A stretch of 64,000 nt of DNA. Origin: Yponomeuta sedellus (Eukaryota > Arthropoda > Insecta > Lepidoptera > Yponomeutidae). The notes under the pieces were generated by a model. That model searched no databases, was not told the DNA's origin, and worked only from the letters and a program-made list of their open reading frames with translations. The stretch covers positions 25,093,379 through 25,157,378 of the forward strand of contig OW203722.1 of assembly GCA_934045075.1 (NCBI GenBank), read 5' to 3'. This document shows positions 32,019-42,778 of this stretch, one piece after another. Made by a program: the position numbers and the translations under genes. Within the stretch, counting starts at the first letter, position 1, and every line of letters starts with the position of its first letter.

Positions 32019-32235
32019 TTAATGCACTAACCCGTGCTAAGGACAATTTTAAAAAAGCCAGATGTCGCTGCCTGTACGTAATACAGAAAATTGTGTAAAG
32101 AGGTTCGAAATATCACTGACGCCGGTGAGTCGCCCATTAGCTCAGTTGGAAGAGCGCTGGCACGGATAGCCAGAGGTCGCGGGTTCGAATCCCGGCATGG
32201 GTGGAATTTATAGCCTCTAAATAGGCTTTTTAAAA
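32019..32235 (-). mobile_element. SINE-A, class II (body inverted)
   Basis: The tail lies on the minus strand (AATGCACTAACCCGTGCTAA) but the tRNA-like body follows on the plus strand (GCCCATTAGCTCAGTTGG), ending in AAATAGGCTTTTTAAAA. Confidence 0.85.
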
Positions 32236-32304
32236 CATACACACTCACAAACTTTATAATATTAGTATGAAGTGTGACGTGATAATATTTTTACTGTTTT
32301 ATTT

Positions 32305-32415
32305 TCATACCTCAGCGCTAGAAATGGCCGATGCCCGTTGGGCACGCGTGGTAATTAAGCCCATACTCTGTTATTTCATACTTTATATCATACTTAACGG
32401 GACATTTATATGCTG
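32305..32415 (+). repeat. SINE-F 3' end
   Basis: ATACCTCAGCGCTAGAAATG, GGGCACGCGTGGTAATTAAG and ATATGCTGCATAAAA. Confidence 0.65.
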
Positions 32416-32614
32416 CATAAAAATCAAAACAAGTTGACCTTAGATGTTAACTTAATCCTACCCGAAGAACGTTGGGGTCAAACCGTGCAACGCTACGCGG
32501 GTTCAATGCGGGTTTCTTCACGAGGTTTTCCACTCTCCCTCTTCACTCACCTTTGAAGTACACTAAAACCACTGCTTCCCAATATTCCAGTTCCACTCTA
32601 AGTTGGATTTCAAA

Positions 32615-32672
32615 GAAATAGCGAATGTGGTTGGAAGGGGCGGTAAGGGACGTCTCGAGCAGCGGACCTAAT
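32615..32672 (+). pseudogene. LINE C-terminal scrap
   Basis: AGCGAATGTGGTTGGAAGGG, then GGTAAGGGACGT, matches the start of the LINE ends at 38768 and 57190. Confidence 0.5.
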
Positions 32673-32685
32673 ACGACCAATTTTT

Positions 32686-33053
32686 TTTTAAACCTATTTA
32701 GAGGCTAAAAATTCCACCCATGCCGGGATTCTAACCCGCGACCTCTGGATATCCGAGCCAGGTTGTATAACTTTTATAATAATAAATAGCACTGGAATGA
32801 CTTCAATTGTGGCTTTATTTGTAGATTAGTAGTATAATATTTTAATAAAACAGAAAACTGGATAAAAACGGATAAACGGAGAAGTACGTAAAATAGGTCA
32901 AAGGGTAAAGTAGTAGTGATGAAAAATGAGGGAAATCGAAGAATGTGTGACGTAATTTAAATATTTGAAAATGATAGATAGAAAAAGAAATAAAAATGGT
33001 ATGAAGAGGTTTGCACCGTCACATCCTTAGCACGGGTTAATGCATTAAAAAAA
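32686..33053 (+). mobile_element. SINE-A class II split by an LTR
   Basis: The reversed body (AAACCTATTTAGAGGCTAAA to TATCCGAGCCAG) is separated by the 32764-33023 LTR from the forward tail (TTAGCACGGGTTAATGCATT, 33027-33053). Confidence 0.75.
32764..33023 (-). mobile_element. Solo or truncated LTR inserted in SINE-A, reverse strand
   Basis: The minus strand begins TGTGACGGTGC at 33023 and follows the LTR to about 32764, losing the last few bases. The flanks are the tRNA-like part of a SINE-A copy on the left and the SINE-A tail on the right, so the LTR landed in that SINE or at its junction. A target duplication is not clear. Confidence 0.8.
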
Positions 33054-33071
33054 ATTTTTTTTTTATTAGTC

Positions 33072-33400
33072 GTCTAAGCAGTGGTGGTTCGGTGGGTAGA
33101 ACAATGGACTCAGAGCCGAGAAACCTAGGTTCGATTCCCAGTGCGTATGCACGCGTATGTACCGTACCAATGATTTAGTATTCTAAGTTATGTACAGTTG
33201 TTAAGTTATGGTTACCACTCGCTTACTGTGAAGGAAAACTTCGTGAGAAAACCAGTGTCCGAGGTACCTCAGCGCTTGAAATTGCCAATCCGCGGAGGGC
33301 ACGCGTCGTAACTAAGCACCCTCTTTCTTCCTGAGGGAAATAATGTGCCCTGCACCGGACGTGTATAATCTACATAAAAAAAGACCCGTTTAATTTTATT
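33072..33400 (+). mobile_element. SINE-F, near full-length
   Basis: The head GCAGTGGTGGTTCGGTGGG with B box GGTTCGATTCCC leads to the CACTCGCTTACTGTGAAGG body, GGAGGGCACGCGTCGTAAC and CCCTGCACCGGACGTGTA. Confidence 0.8.
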
Positions 33401-33504
33401 ATATACGCCTGAGTTTATATTAAGCTATGTTAAAAAAAAATTATGTAACTTTTCTAACAAAGAAAAACACTTGCGATTATGTACTAGATAGTGCATACTA
33501 GTTT

Positions 33505-33755
33505 TGTGTAAATAACGAAAGCTTTGTGTTTTCGGCAATAAATGTAGTTCACTATGTGCTCTGGTGTACATTAAAGAATATTCTTATCTTATCTTATCTA
33601 AGATTAGATTATCTTATTTTCTTTTTATCGTAAGGTTGTCTGGAAGAAATTGATTTTAGCAATAAGGCTCGTACTATGTACAATTAGCGGTGTAATTATA
33701 TTGTACTTGTTGTTTTTCCAGTGTACAATAAAGAATATTCTTATTTATCTTATCA
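33505..33755 (+). repeat. Two LINE 3' ends (family K) in tandem
   Basis: The first ends GGTGTACATTAAAGAATATTC with (TTATC)n near 33600. The second, 33630-33755, has GGTTGTCTGGAAGAAATTG, GCAATAAGGCTCG and GTACAATAAAGAATATTC. Confidence 0.7.
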
Positions 33756-34007
33756 TGAATTTCGCTGTCACTTTTTTAGGCTTGAAGGCTATGCCTCCCG
33801 ATTGAGACGCCATTGGTCTACCTACGTGCCGCCGCCGCAGCCCGATGCCTCGTCCCGATAGCGGGGTTATCGCACGTCATAAATCAAGCTGTCATGCCGC
33901 GCGGCTGTTCGATTGCCATTGCATTCCCATTCGGTAAGCTAATGTCTCAATTTGCTGACTCGGCTGCGTTGGAGGGATTCTTTTTGCTGTTTTTATTGGC
34001 GTATTCA

Positions 34008-34110
34008 CAGTGCCACGGAAGCGAGAGGCCCAGGTTCGATTCCTGGTGGGGAGATGTACCTATGACTCTGTTTATTTTTAAAGTAACGTACAGCAGACGG
34101 CAGCACAAAC
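34008..34110 (+). repeat. SINE-F tRNA-like head
   Basis: GGAAGCGAGAGGCCCAGG, TTCGATTCCTGG, then AAAGTAACGTACAG. Only the head and first body bases remain. Confidence 0.6.
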
Positions 34111-35104
34111 CTGCCCGTTTCCGGATACATTCCGTATCTGGTCGAAGTATGTTCTCCAAATAATTATATGCCTTTTTAGGAACTAAAACTTTCGTAAGCA
34201 CAACACATTGTAGACTTAAAAACACAATAACAACACCCGTAAGTAGATCCGAACTATAAGTCTACAATTATATGCCTGTTTTATTCCCAGACATTATGTC
34301 AGGGAAGTGAGCTTCAAGTATTAAATTCGTCATATCATCATCACAGGCTTTTGCGTCCATTACGGACGATTGAAGCAGTGCCTAAGAATATAGAATAGAA
34401 TATTTATTTATTGGGCAAAAACATTAGTACACAGCTTTTACAAAATGGTTTTACTTAATGCTATATACAAAATTAACGATTAGCTTCTGACGCTGTGCTA
34501 GGTTAAAAACCTGTGTTACAGCAATCAGTGTCGATTCCCCACCGAAGTGACAATGTTAATTTGAGTTCGGATTGTACAGACAATTAGTTTCACTTAACAT
34601 ACAAATTTTAATAATTTTACTCAAGTAAAGAATATTATACATATGCACTATATAACCCAGGAACCATGTATATAATTATGTCCTAGGATTCAATTACCTT
34701 AAATTAGTATATTTGTATAAAAGTAGGTGGATAGGTGTAGTGTAGTTGGTGAGTGTATTCCTTTAAAAACCTATTTAGAGGCTAAAAACATACACCTCTT
34801 TTTGTGTGGTGTATGTGAGTGAGTGTGTAAGTAGTGTTATGAATGAGTGTGTGTAAGAGGATGTGTTTAAAGATAAATTTTACTTTTAGTAATAGAATAG
34901 TGAGATATTTGCATTTAAGGGTTACTTAAGGGTTGCCTAAGAGTTAAGCACTTTTTTGAGTGACTACAAAGTTCAATTCGAGAACGGTGAAATGGACAGA
35001 TAAAGGAAGAGCCAGGAGTCCGATTGGTATGAATGTACAGGGCTGCCGTACACTAATAAAGTAATACTAGATGCCGTAATACTTTGCGCGCCCGCGCGAT
35101 GTAC
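34111..35104. other. No gene; scraps only
   Basis: A family-K-like start near 34390 (AGAATATTTATTTATTGGGC) and a reversed SINE-A end at 34764-34789 (AAACCTATTTAGAGGCTAAA). A GT-rich run lies at about 34800-34850. Confidence 0.45.
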
Positions 35105-35258
35105 AAGCCGCGCTTTCACGGTCTTAGAACGCTCGGACCGAGTGCGCCATTCTGATTGGACGGTTTTTCGTGACAACACCGAATAGCCAATCAGAAGCAT
35201 TGGTTTACTCGGATGTCGCACTCGGTCTGAGCGCACTAAGACCGTGAAAACCTGGCTT
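35105..35258. mobile_element. Foldback MITE with long inverted ends
   Basis: The left arm (35105-35165) and right arm (35184-35258) share AAGCC, TTTCACGGTCTTAG, CGAGTGCG and TTCTGATTGG in inverted order. The total is about 154 bp with a tiny centre. TA next to both ends may be the target duplication. No ORF. Confidence 0.8.
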
Positions 35259-35372
35259 TAGTTTACTATATCGACCTAAGTTCAGTCCATTATAAATCAT
35301 CATAGCGTAAACGCGTTTCAAAATAAGATCTTCCAGGTATCATTATCAATGTATCGTAAATAAACTCTATAG

Positions 35373-35614
35373 TTTTTGAAACCTATTTAGAGGCTAAAAA
35401 TTCCACCCATGCCGTGGTTTCGAACCCGCGACCTCTGGCTATCCGCGCCAGCGATCTTTCTAGCTGAGCTAATGGGCGACTCACCGGCATCAGTGAAATT
35501 TCGCACCTCTTTATAATATACTCTGTATTACGTACAGGCAGCGACATCTGGCTGAAGTAATTTGCATCACTTGCACCACCGTCCTCAGCACGGATTAATG
35601 CATTAAAAAAAAGA
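35373..35614 (+). mobile_element. SINE-A, class II
   Basis: The body is reversed (AAACCTATTTAGAGGCTAAA to the GTACAGGCAGCGACATCTGG region) while the tail GTCCTCAGCACGGATTAATG plus A-run is forward. Confidence 0.85.
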
Positions 35615-36424
35615 ATATAAACTCTATAGTGTTCTCAATATGAAGATCTATCATTTCTATCAATTAAGCAATCATTACCGATTGATGTTTGGGGAAACCT
35701 GTAAAATGGATGTCAGCGCCATCTCTTCTTCGCTTTAGGAACTTATACACAACTCGACTGGTGTGATTACCTATTGTTACTAACTTCACTTCCCTTCATT
35801 AAAATCTGCATATCATCACCCATGTAATCGTTACCAAAAACTAATAAATATTCTAAATTCGAAATATAATACGTATACGTTTCTTGAAGTTCACGCGCAC
35901 ACTTTCAACCCATCAATCGACTGCCATTACACTGGATTAGGAGAAAAAACAATGGATTTAGTGCCACCTGGCTGTCTTGCCTGGCAACGCCGACCACCGT
36001 AGTTCGTCGCAGGTCTTGCGGCTCTCACGAACTTCCTCTCTCCAGGCTCTATTCACAGCAAGTACAGAAGTCATAAGAATTCAAAGCATGGACCCACCAC
36101 ACTTCCACGACTAAAAAAGGCCCACCGCCCGCGTAGGTGACACGGTGACGTCACAGCGCCGCACGTGCGCGCAATCAAAAGCGGGAATAAAGTCGCGCGA
36201 CACTGCGACACGTTTTATGAGCACTCCTGTGCAAGCTCGGGTTGTTCCCGTCTTGTTAAAGTCGATTAATGACAATAGTAAATAGATTTCGGTTTTCCAG
36301 CAATAGAACTCACAGAGATAAGCTCATCTTGTTAAATTTCCTGTTCAATGTTTTATGTGCAAAAAAAATCTATAATTTGTATTTTTTTTATGTAGCATCC
36401 GTAATATGGGTGTCCCACTGCAGG
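35615..36424. other. No repeat found; GC-rich block with CRE and E-box
   Basis: 35950-36240 is GC-rich, free of window repeats, and contains TGACGTCA (36146-36153) and CACGTG (36162-36167). It could be a host promoter, but no transcription start or coding exon can be shown. Confidence 0.4.
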
Positions 36425-36428
36425 GCAT

Positions 36429-36811
36429 GAAATGAAATGAAAAGGTTTTATTCAAAGTAGCGCAGAAACTGCGGAATACTGAACGTTACAATTCAAAATA
36501 GGTGTCCATTTCAATATCTAAATAATTTTGGAGAAAAAATGGACAATAAAACTCCAAACATAGTATTTTCAAAGGCCTCCTGGCAAAGGTCAGCCCCTTT
36601 CAGACAAAGATTTTCGGTTATTTGCCACCTCTGACCACTCCAGCAAGAATTTGTAGAGATCGTCCCGCCGCCATTGTCTTCTCCGCCAGTCCCTTTTGCG
36701 GTGACCGCCGCGTGGTACCCACTCGGTGGCAAATCTCGCCCACCTATTCGGGTACACGCGGATTACGTGGCCAGCCCAGTTCCACTTCAGTTTGACGGTC
36801 TGAACACCCAC
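36429..36811 (-). pseudogene. RTE-like LINE: end of pol plus 3' UTR
   Basis: On the minus strand a frame at 36590-36811 reads KLKWNWAGHVIRVYPNRW and later RRRQWRRDDL. This is the usual C-terminal region of RTE-clade endonuclease-reverse transcriptases (KWKWAGHVAR-like). It stops and is followed by the 3' UTR that also occurs alone at 7979 and 22292, ending GAATAAAACCTTTTCATTTC. The copy is 5'-truncated, as most LINE copies are. Confidence 0.8.
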
Positions 36812-36865
36812 ATTCGCTATGCGCGTTTTGGAGAAAGTATGCTTAAATAATAATAAACTCTATAA

Positions 36866-36935
36866 ATAATATAGCGGCGGCAGCTCACTGGGTAGAACAA
36901 TATCTCGGAAGCGAGAGACTCAGGTTCGATCCCCA
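36866..36935 (+). repeat. SINE-F head, tRNA-like
   Basis: GCGGCGGCAGCTCACTGGG to GGTTCGATCCCC followed by A-run. Confidence 0.65.
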
Positions 36936-37544
36936 AAAAATAAAGTCACTTCCAGACAAGAGCGTCTTTCCTCTTCCTCAACCTTTCGTAAACACGGATG
37001 TTTAACTTATTATGTTCATTGTTTATTTTGAAACATTTTGACTTTGACATTACACAGGTTTTTGTGCAATGCAACATAAACTCGCATCTGTAGTCCGGTA
37101 TCAAGGTTCATCAGGCAGAGATGAAGGTTTGCCACTTGCCACGATCCAAGCACAGCCTACCTCATCTCACCTTTTAACTTTTACATTTTTTTTCTCACCT
37201 TTTGACTTGTCTTCGTTTTTTTTAAAATTGTTTTTGGATCAGACGGGAAGGAGCCCTTAAGCGTTAGGCCCCCACTCACGTCCGCGGCATTAACGTACAC
37301 GGTGCGACATACGTGCCGTCCCGCGGTAAATACGCGCGACACGGTATTTAAAAACATGACTGCTTTTTTCAAACTAAAACATTCTCAAGCACTGCACGTT
37401 AAAATCTGTCAAATCAAATCAAATATTTTATTCATTATGAAACTAATAAATGTAAATAACAAATGTTTCGCGAATTGTCATAATAAATTACAAATCATGA
37501 AACTCGGCCCTGTATGCCATTCTATTCAAAAAACTTTGCGTCTA
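36936..37544. other. No recognisable feature
   Basis: No family match apart from low-complexity T-runs. The 97-codon frame at 37302 has no resemblance to known proteins. Confidence 0.4.
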
Positions 37545-38170
37545 CGCAATGAGATACAGCGGCCAGTGGCACCTTTACTCACACTAGATAAGTGAAGGGA
37601 CCACTGGACGCTGTATCAATCATCTCATTACGTAGATGCTAAAGGCCAATGTGATGCTGAAATGCCTGGGACATTGTGTTAGATGGAGTAGGCTTGCCCA
37701 GCACCTTTACTATCCTGACTGCGTTGTCGGCCTAACACACAGGAAAGCCAAGTCAATACGTGCAGCCAACTAAGCTGCGGGTTTCCTCACGATTTCGCCC
37801 TTCATCTTAAGCGTATGGTACATTGGCCTTTAGCATCTACGTAATGAGATGATTTATACAGCGTCCAGTGGCATCTCACTCACACTAAATGGGTGAAGGG
37901 ACCGCCCTGAGGCTGTAGTGCCTGGGACATGTTTTTTAGATCGCGTAGGCTTGCCCAGCTCCTATTCTATCCTGACTGTTTAGTCGGCCTAACCCACAGG
38001 AAAGTCAAGTTACGCGCAGCTGACCAACCTGCGGGTTTCCTCACGATGTTTTCCTTCACAGTAAGCTGTGAAGGAAAACACCAACTTGCGGGTTTCCTCA
38101 CGATGTTTTCCTTCACGGTAAGCTGTGGTATTCCTACACCAATTCGCAGGTGTACCTATCTTTGAAAATA
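37545..38170 (-). mobile_element. Two SINE-F copies head to tail, with internal duplication
   Basis: The first copy spans 37545-37825 and the second 37826-38170. Each has CAGCGTCCAGTGG-type and GGCTTGCCCAGC blocks. The 37552-37612 segment is a near-perfect hairpin. The second copy has a tandem duplication of CGGGTTTCCTCACGATG at 38030-38130. Confidence 0.75.
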
Positions 38171-38453
38171 AATAAGGCCATAAAGTCGTTCTGCATAAAC
38201 ATTGTAGTTATTTGCCATGGACATTAACCAATCAAGTCAGTCGATTACTCCTTTGCATACTAAAACTAGAAATCATACGTAGTCGTCAAAACGTCTTGTG
38301 TGGCACCGGAAACGGATGCAACGTCTTTTATCGCCCGATTGTGTCGTTCACACTGACTCTTAACTGCAGCTGGTTAAAAGCGTAACATTGTTGGCATTTG
38401 TTTCGTTAAGAATCTAGAACACATTACGAAAGAAAACATAATAATATTCTTTA

Positions 38454-38641
38454 CTAGCTGCCCCAGCAAACTTGTTACCGCCTAACAGTCGATTCTTTAA
38501 TTTTTCTTTTATTTTTCTCTGCGTAAGAACCATCCTGGTACTTCAAGGAATATTCTAAAAAAAGAGTAAGCGAAATCGGTTCAGCTGATCTCGAGATTTG
38601 CGCTTACCAACACATTCAGCGATTCATTTTTATATTATAGA
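38454..38641 (-). mobile_element. Non-autonomous Helitron-like element
   Basis: On the minus strand it begins TCTATAATATAAAAATGAAT and ends GGGGCAGCTAG followed by T. TC...CTAG termini with a 3' T fit Helitrons; the base before TC is not the expected A. It matches the outer parts of 60307-61093. Confidence 0.75.
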
Positions 38642-38644
38642 GAA

Positions 38645-38755
38645 GAAGATTGTACACCAGAGCATCTGATATAAAACATGTAAAGACTCACAGTACAATT
38701 GGCGGCCTTATTGCTAAAAGAAATTTCTCCCAGACAACCTTATGGTAACAAGTAT
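38645..38755 (-). repeat. LINE 3' end (family K)
   Basis: GTACACCAGAGCATCTG, ACAATTGGCGGCCTTATTGC and CCCAGACAACCTTATGG are the reversed 3' UTR. Confidence 0.65.
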
Positions 38756-38767
38756 ATATTGCGAATG

Positions 38768-38998
38768 TGAGTGGAAGGGCTGGTAAGGGACGTGCCAGAC
38801 GGACATACATCGATCAAATAGGAGATGTATTCGTATTAGCAAAGGGGAACATGAAAAGTACCGGAAACGGCGTGCGTGCATGCAACAACTTATGATTGTT
38901 GATGTAGCGAAGGTGATCTGTCAGGATCGTGGCAAGTGGCAGTCCCTGGTCTCTGCCTAACCCTCTGGGATACAGGCGTGAGGTTACGTATGTGTGTA
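38768..38998 (+). pseudogene. LINE polymerase C-terminus, decayed
   Basis: One frame reads GKGRARRTYIDQIGDVF. A second, further on, reads VDVAKVICQDRGKWQSLVSA then stop. The 57 kb copy has the same text almost in one frame. It is the end of a non-LTR polymerase with frameshifts. The clade is not certain. Confidence 0.7.
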
Positions 38999-39064
38999 AC
39001 CTTATGACGGAAAGTTACACACACAAACTCACCACTGTATCTTAAAGGGATAGGCAGAGGTTCG

Positions 39065-39430
39065 ATATCAACCCTTGTATATCCCCACTGCTGGGGCACG
39101 GGTATCTTCCTGCATCGCAGGAAGGTAAGGCCATACTCCACCACGGGGGCCAAGTCCGGGTTGGTGGAGGATTGTAAGACAGTGTCGGGCCTTACTGTCA
39201 GAAGTTATCAAGCCGCCCATAAGGCCTCTGACATGGTTTAACGACTGCCATTACAAGACAGCCGGCACCAACGGCTTAACGTGCCTTGCGGAGCACGGAA
39301 TCGCTCGGAAAAAATACCACTAGCGGTTGTCACGAGATGGTCGCCCATCCAGTACCTGAGTGCCCCTGTTGTTGCTAAACCCAAGTGATTGATTCCAATT
39401 CATCGGTTCCGCTAGGCCACGAGCGCTTCA
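39065..39430 (-). mobile_element. Repeat B, full-length
   Basis: From TATCAACCCTTGTATATCC to GCTAGGCCACGAGCGCTTC. Confidence 0.85.
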
Positions 39431-39488
39431 GTTTTGTTAAACTGAGCCGAGTTTTATTAAACGAACATAATACTGTCTTCTTCTATTT

Positions 39489-39645
39489 CAGGCAATATTA
39501 GTCCACTGCTGGACATAGCCCTCCCCTAAGGGGGCGCTGCTGCCCACCTCCTGGTTTGTGTCCCTTAGTCGCCCTTTACGACACCCGCGGGAAGAATTTG
39601 GGTTGGTGCTATTCTCTAGGCCGACACCACACAGCAAATATTGTA
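39489..39645 (-). repeat. SINE-C, internally deleted
   Basis: The reversed 3' end (CCACTGCTGGACATAGCCC) joins GGGGGCGCTGCTGCCCACC and the 5' part to AGGCCGACACCACACAGC; about 90 bp of the middle is missing. Confidence 0.8.
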
Positions 39646-39659
39646 ATACTGTCTATTTT

Positions 39660-40710
39660 TTTGCATTTATTTTCGTAAAGGTACGCCTCCGCCTGTTTAT
39701 CTCCTTTGGCATTATTGGTGCAATATAACTTCGTATTTTACCTTGAATGTAACTGTTATTCTTAACACCCTAAGTTATTTCAGCGACGCATTCTCTGTGT
39801 CAACAAATTTCATAGCATCCGCAGAACCGCGCCTCCCGGGAAAATATTGAATCTAACAGAAGATCGTCTCTTCCAATTATTTTCATATTGTTGATAGTAG
39901 GTTCTTAAAAGAGTTATCGCAGTTGTTGATTTATTACGTTCACTTTTTGAAGAAAAGAAAATTAAACAAGTTATGATTTTTTCCCATTGGTAGCGCTATT
40001 AGTAGAGTGCGCTTCACGAAATAAGGCCTTTGGATTCTGCAAGTATCGTCCCTACTACATGGTGATAAGAATTTCTTGAAAGTAACTACGATGTGAAACG
40101 CACTCTAGCAGGTAGCGCCTGTCTTTAAACAGATCTCACACAATGTTAATCTTTATTGCATGTTATGGCAAAATGTTTGTTAGATGATAAGTTCTGTATT
40201 GTTGCCGTTATATTATATATATCATATGAAAAACTGGCACCCACGATACGGGGTCTCCTAGTGTGGGTGCCGTTTTGTCCCTAAATATAAGTTATGAGCA
40301 ATACATATATTTTTACTATTTTACGTCGAATATTCTGCCTCGTCCGCACAGTTCAATATGATTTAATTTGATTAATCATTAGGGTTATTAGAATTTTGTG
40401 AATCAATCTGTGACATATATTTGTAAAATAAATTTACTTATGGAAATGTAAATACCATTATTTACTTCATTAACATTTTTAGTGAATAAAATAAAATAAG
40501 TAGATTTAAATTAGAATAGAGTATAATAAGTATACTTTTGATGTGGTCTGAGGATATGTATGATATATATTCAAATGGCGGACTGTTAAATTGTAATAGC
40601 AGCTTTAGCGTATAGCTTGTTTCAAAATATAGTATTTTTAACTGCTCTCGATGCTCATACAAAGTTAATATTAAACGTGTCTAATCGTGATTATTTCTAA
40701 GTTAAAACGT
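39660..40710. other. No recognisable feature over about 1 kb
   Basis: AT-rich. AAACTGGCACCCACGATACG and TAGTGTGGGTGCCGTTTTG around 40232-40276 form an inverted repeat (GGCACCCAC/GTGGGTGCC). Confidence 0.4.
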
Positions 40711-40711
40711 A

Positions 40712-40930
40712 GTTACTTCAATTGACGTTTCGGCTTCGTTATAGTGCTATTGTCATGGCCAGGCTGAAGTGGCGAGTACTGTCAATTATTGTAGTGAGAG
40801 CAGGTGGTCTACCCGCAAGTCCCTTTGCGTTTTCGCAGCGGGTCGACACACAATACTCACTACTTCCGCGGACAGGTCCGGTCATAATGCGCGGGATTCA
40901 TATTTACTTAGCACTGAAAGCTTGAAATCA
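40712..40930 (+). repeat. Repeat J, copy 2
   Basis: It matches 1915-2125 block by block, from GACGTTTCGGC to TTAGCACTG, but with an extra AGAGCAGGTGGTCTACCCGC segment. Confidence 0.7.
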
Positions 40931-42034
40931 TCTTCTGTCTTTAAATTTATGTAGGTTTTTGTTGGAGAAATACTTTTTTTTTGTAATGCTGTTTTTAAAA
41001 ATATAATTAAATTGTCACAAAAATCGTCTTTAAATAACAGTTTTAATTTCAATTGCTTCCCCAACGATTTATATTTTATTTTTTATTTTATTTGAATTTT
41101 TGAACTGAATTATAGAATTGAGAATCTCGTTCAGTATTCAGTTCACTGTAGTGCTGTCTCTTTCAATTTCTTAGAAAACTGAGTGACAGAACTTTACTTA
41201 AGTACTCACTTTCTTATTGAAATTTGCAATTCAAGAACCGGCACTAACTGGTACTCATGGAAATACCAGCCACAGTAATTGAAGATGATGTAGTATTATC
41301 ATTTAATTTCGCCTTAAGTGAAACTTCTGCGCGTTCCCACTTGACGCTCTCAACGCAGACGTTCCTACTTTCTAATTAAGTTTCCTAACTCTCTAGTTAA
41401 ACATTGAGAAACGCTGATTAAGAGCAAGTGGATTCCGTCAGGCGAATGAGAGCTGTTTAGTTTTTGTTGCGCCATTAATAAGGACCGGAGGAGTTCGCTC
41501 GCGTACCGTCTCTGATAAATGAAACTGGGACGGATATAAAATCAAAGCTTCCACATTTATAATTGCTCAACTACTGACTCTAAATGGTCTAACATGGGTG
41601 TAAGTTTACATGATGGCAATGATAAACAACTTTGGCATTGGCATGGACGTAATTACATGATTTATAAGGCTCATTTTGGCACACTAGAAAGTTACCACTC
41701 GGAGAAATTGTTTTTTTTTTTAGATGGAGCTAATTAATTATTCAGACCCTTTATCTCGAAAACGCTTAAAAGAATCGAGTTTAACATAAAACCGTATAAT
41801 CAGGTCCCTAGATATAGTGAAAAAATCAAACTTTTTTGCTAACGCAAAAAATGCTATGGCCTTTTATGCCGCAAAAACGTATATTTCGAGACTCTAGGGA
41901 ATCAAAATTCATAGGGTACCTATTCGTCGGGTATCCCATTGACCTGGAAATAAAAAAATTGGAAAGTAATAACGTCTTATGCAAACACTGATACGTGAGT
42001 GATTGTTGTTCTCTACTTTTGTATCTTTTTATTA
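40931..42034. other. No recognisable feature
   Basis: AT-rich. A block near 41300-41530 is less AT-rich but shows no frame or copy. Confidence 0.4.
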
Positions 42035-42036
42035 GT

Positions 42037-42265
42037 GGCAGCCTCGGTGGCGCAGCGGTTTAGCACGCTGACTGTAAAACCGAAGGTCTCGGGTTCGATC
42101 ACCGCCCGGTTCAAACTAGGAAACGAACTGTTCTAGATTGTCTTGGGTCTTGAATGTTATCTGTGTACTTATTGTATTAAACCTATCGTCGAGTTAGCAC
42201 CTGTAAAACAAGTCATTTACTTGGACTTATTATGGGGCTAACGAGATCTGTGTAATATGTCTTAT
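42037..42265 (+). mobile_element. SINE-D
   Basis: GCCTCGGTGGCGCAGCGG head, anticodon loop CTGTAAA, GGGTTCGATCACC and the same body as 12139 to GCTAACGAGATCTGTGTAAT. Confidence 0.85.
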
Positions 42266-42415
42266 TTATTAATTTATTAACAATTATTTCTATTTTTATT
42301 TATTTACTTACTTGTTTATTTAGTTTTTATTTATTTATTTAGTTTTTCATTTATTTATTTAGTTTAATATTTATTTATATACTTATTAATTTATTTATTG
42401 ATTTATTTGAAAACC
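42266..42415 (+). repeat. TTTA-rich low-complexity tract
   Basis: Imperfect (TTTA)n with TTTAGTTTTTATTTATTTA-type units, continuing the AT end of the SINE-D copy. Confidence 0.7.
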
Positions 42416-42778
42416 AAATCTGCGTAGATTCGCCACTCTCATGTCCGTAGTGAAGCATTATCAATATAGCCTAATAAAGGTAATTACTATCATAGGACGT
42501 GGAACGCTTGAGTGACAATCAATAAATCTCATTAGGCTGACCTTAGTTACCGGAACCCAATTAATTACCACAAGCTAGAACACATGCAACTAGGAGCTGA
42601 CCCGCTTACCCGTCCGGGAAAATTTATATTTTTTTTTATCGAAAAAAATTTTAAGCACCACACTAATAGAAATACCACTCACTAACTGAGAATGAAAATA
42701 TCGTGAGGAAACCTGACTGTCTTAAATTCTTAAGACTCTAGTATTTCTTAATGTCTCGTGATATATTAAACGCGTCTC

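Noticed and set aside
33813..34163. 116-codon frame at 33813
   Set aside because: Its second half is a SINE-F tRNA-like head; the first half has no supporting signal.
34973..35236. 87-codon reverse frame at 34973
   Set aside because: It mostly lies in the 35105-35258 foldback element.
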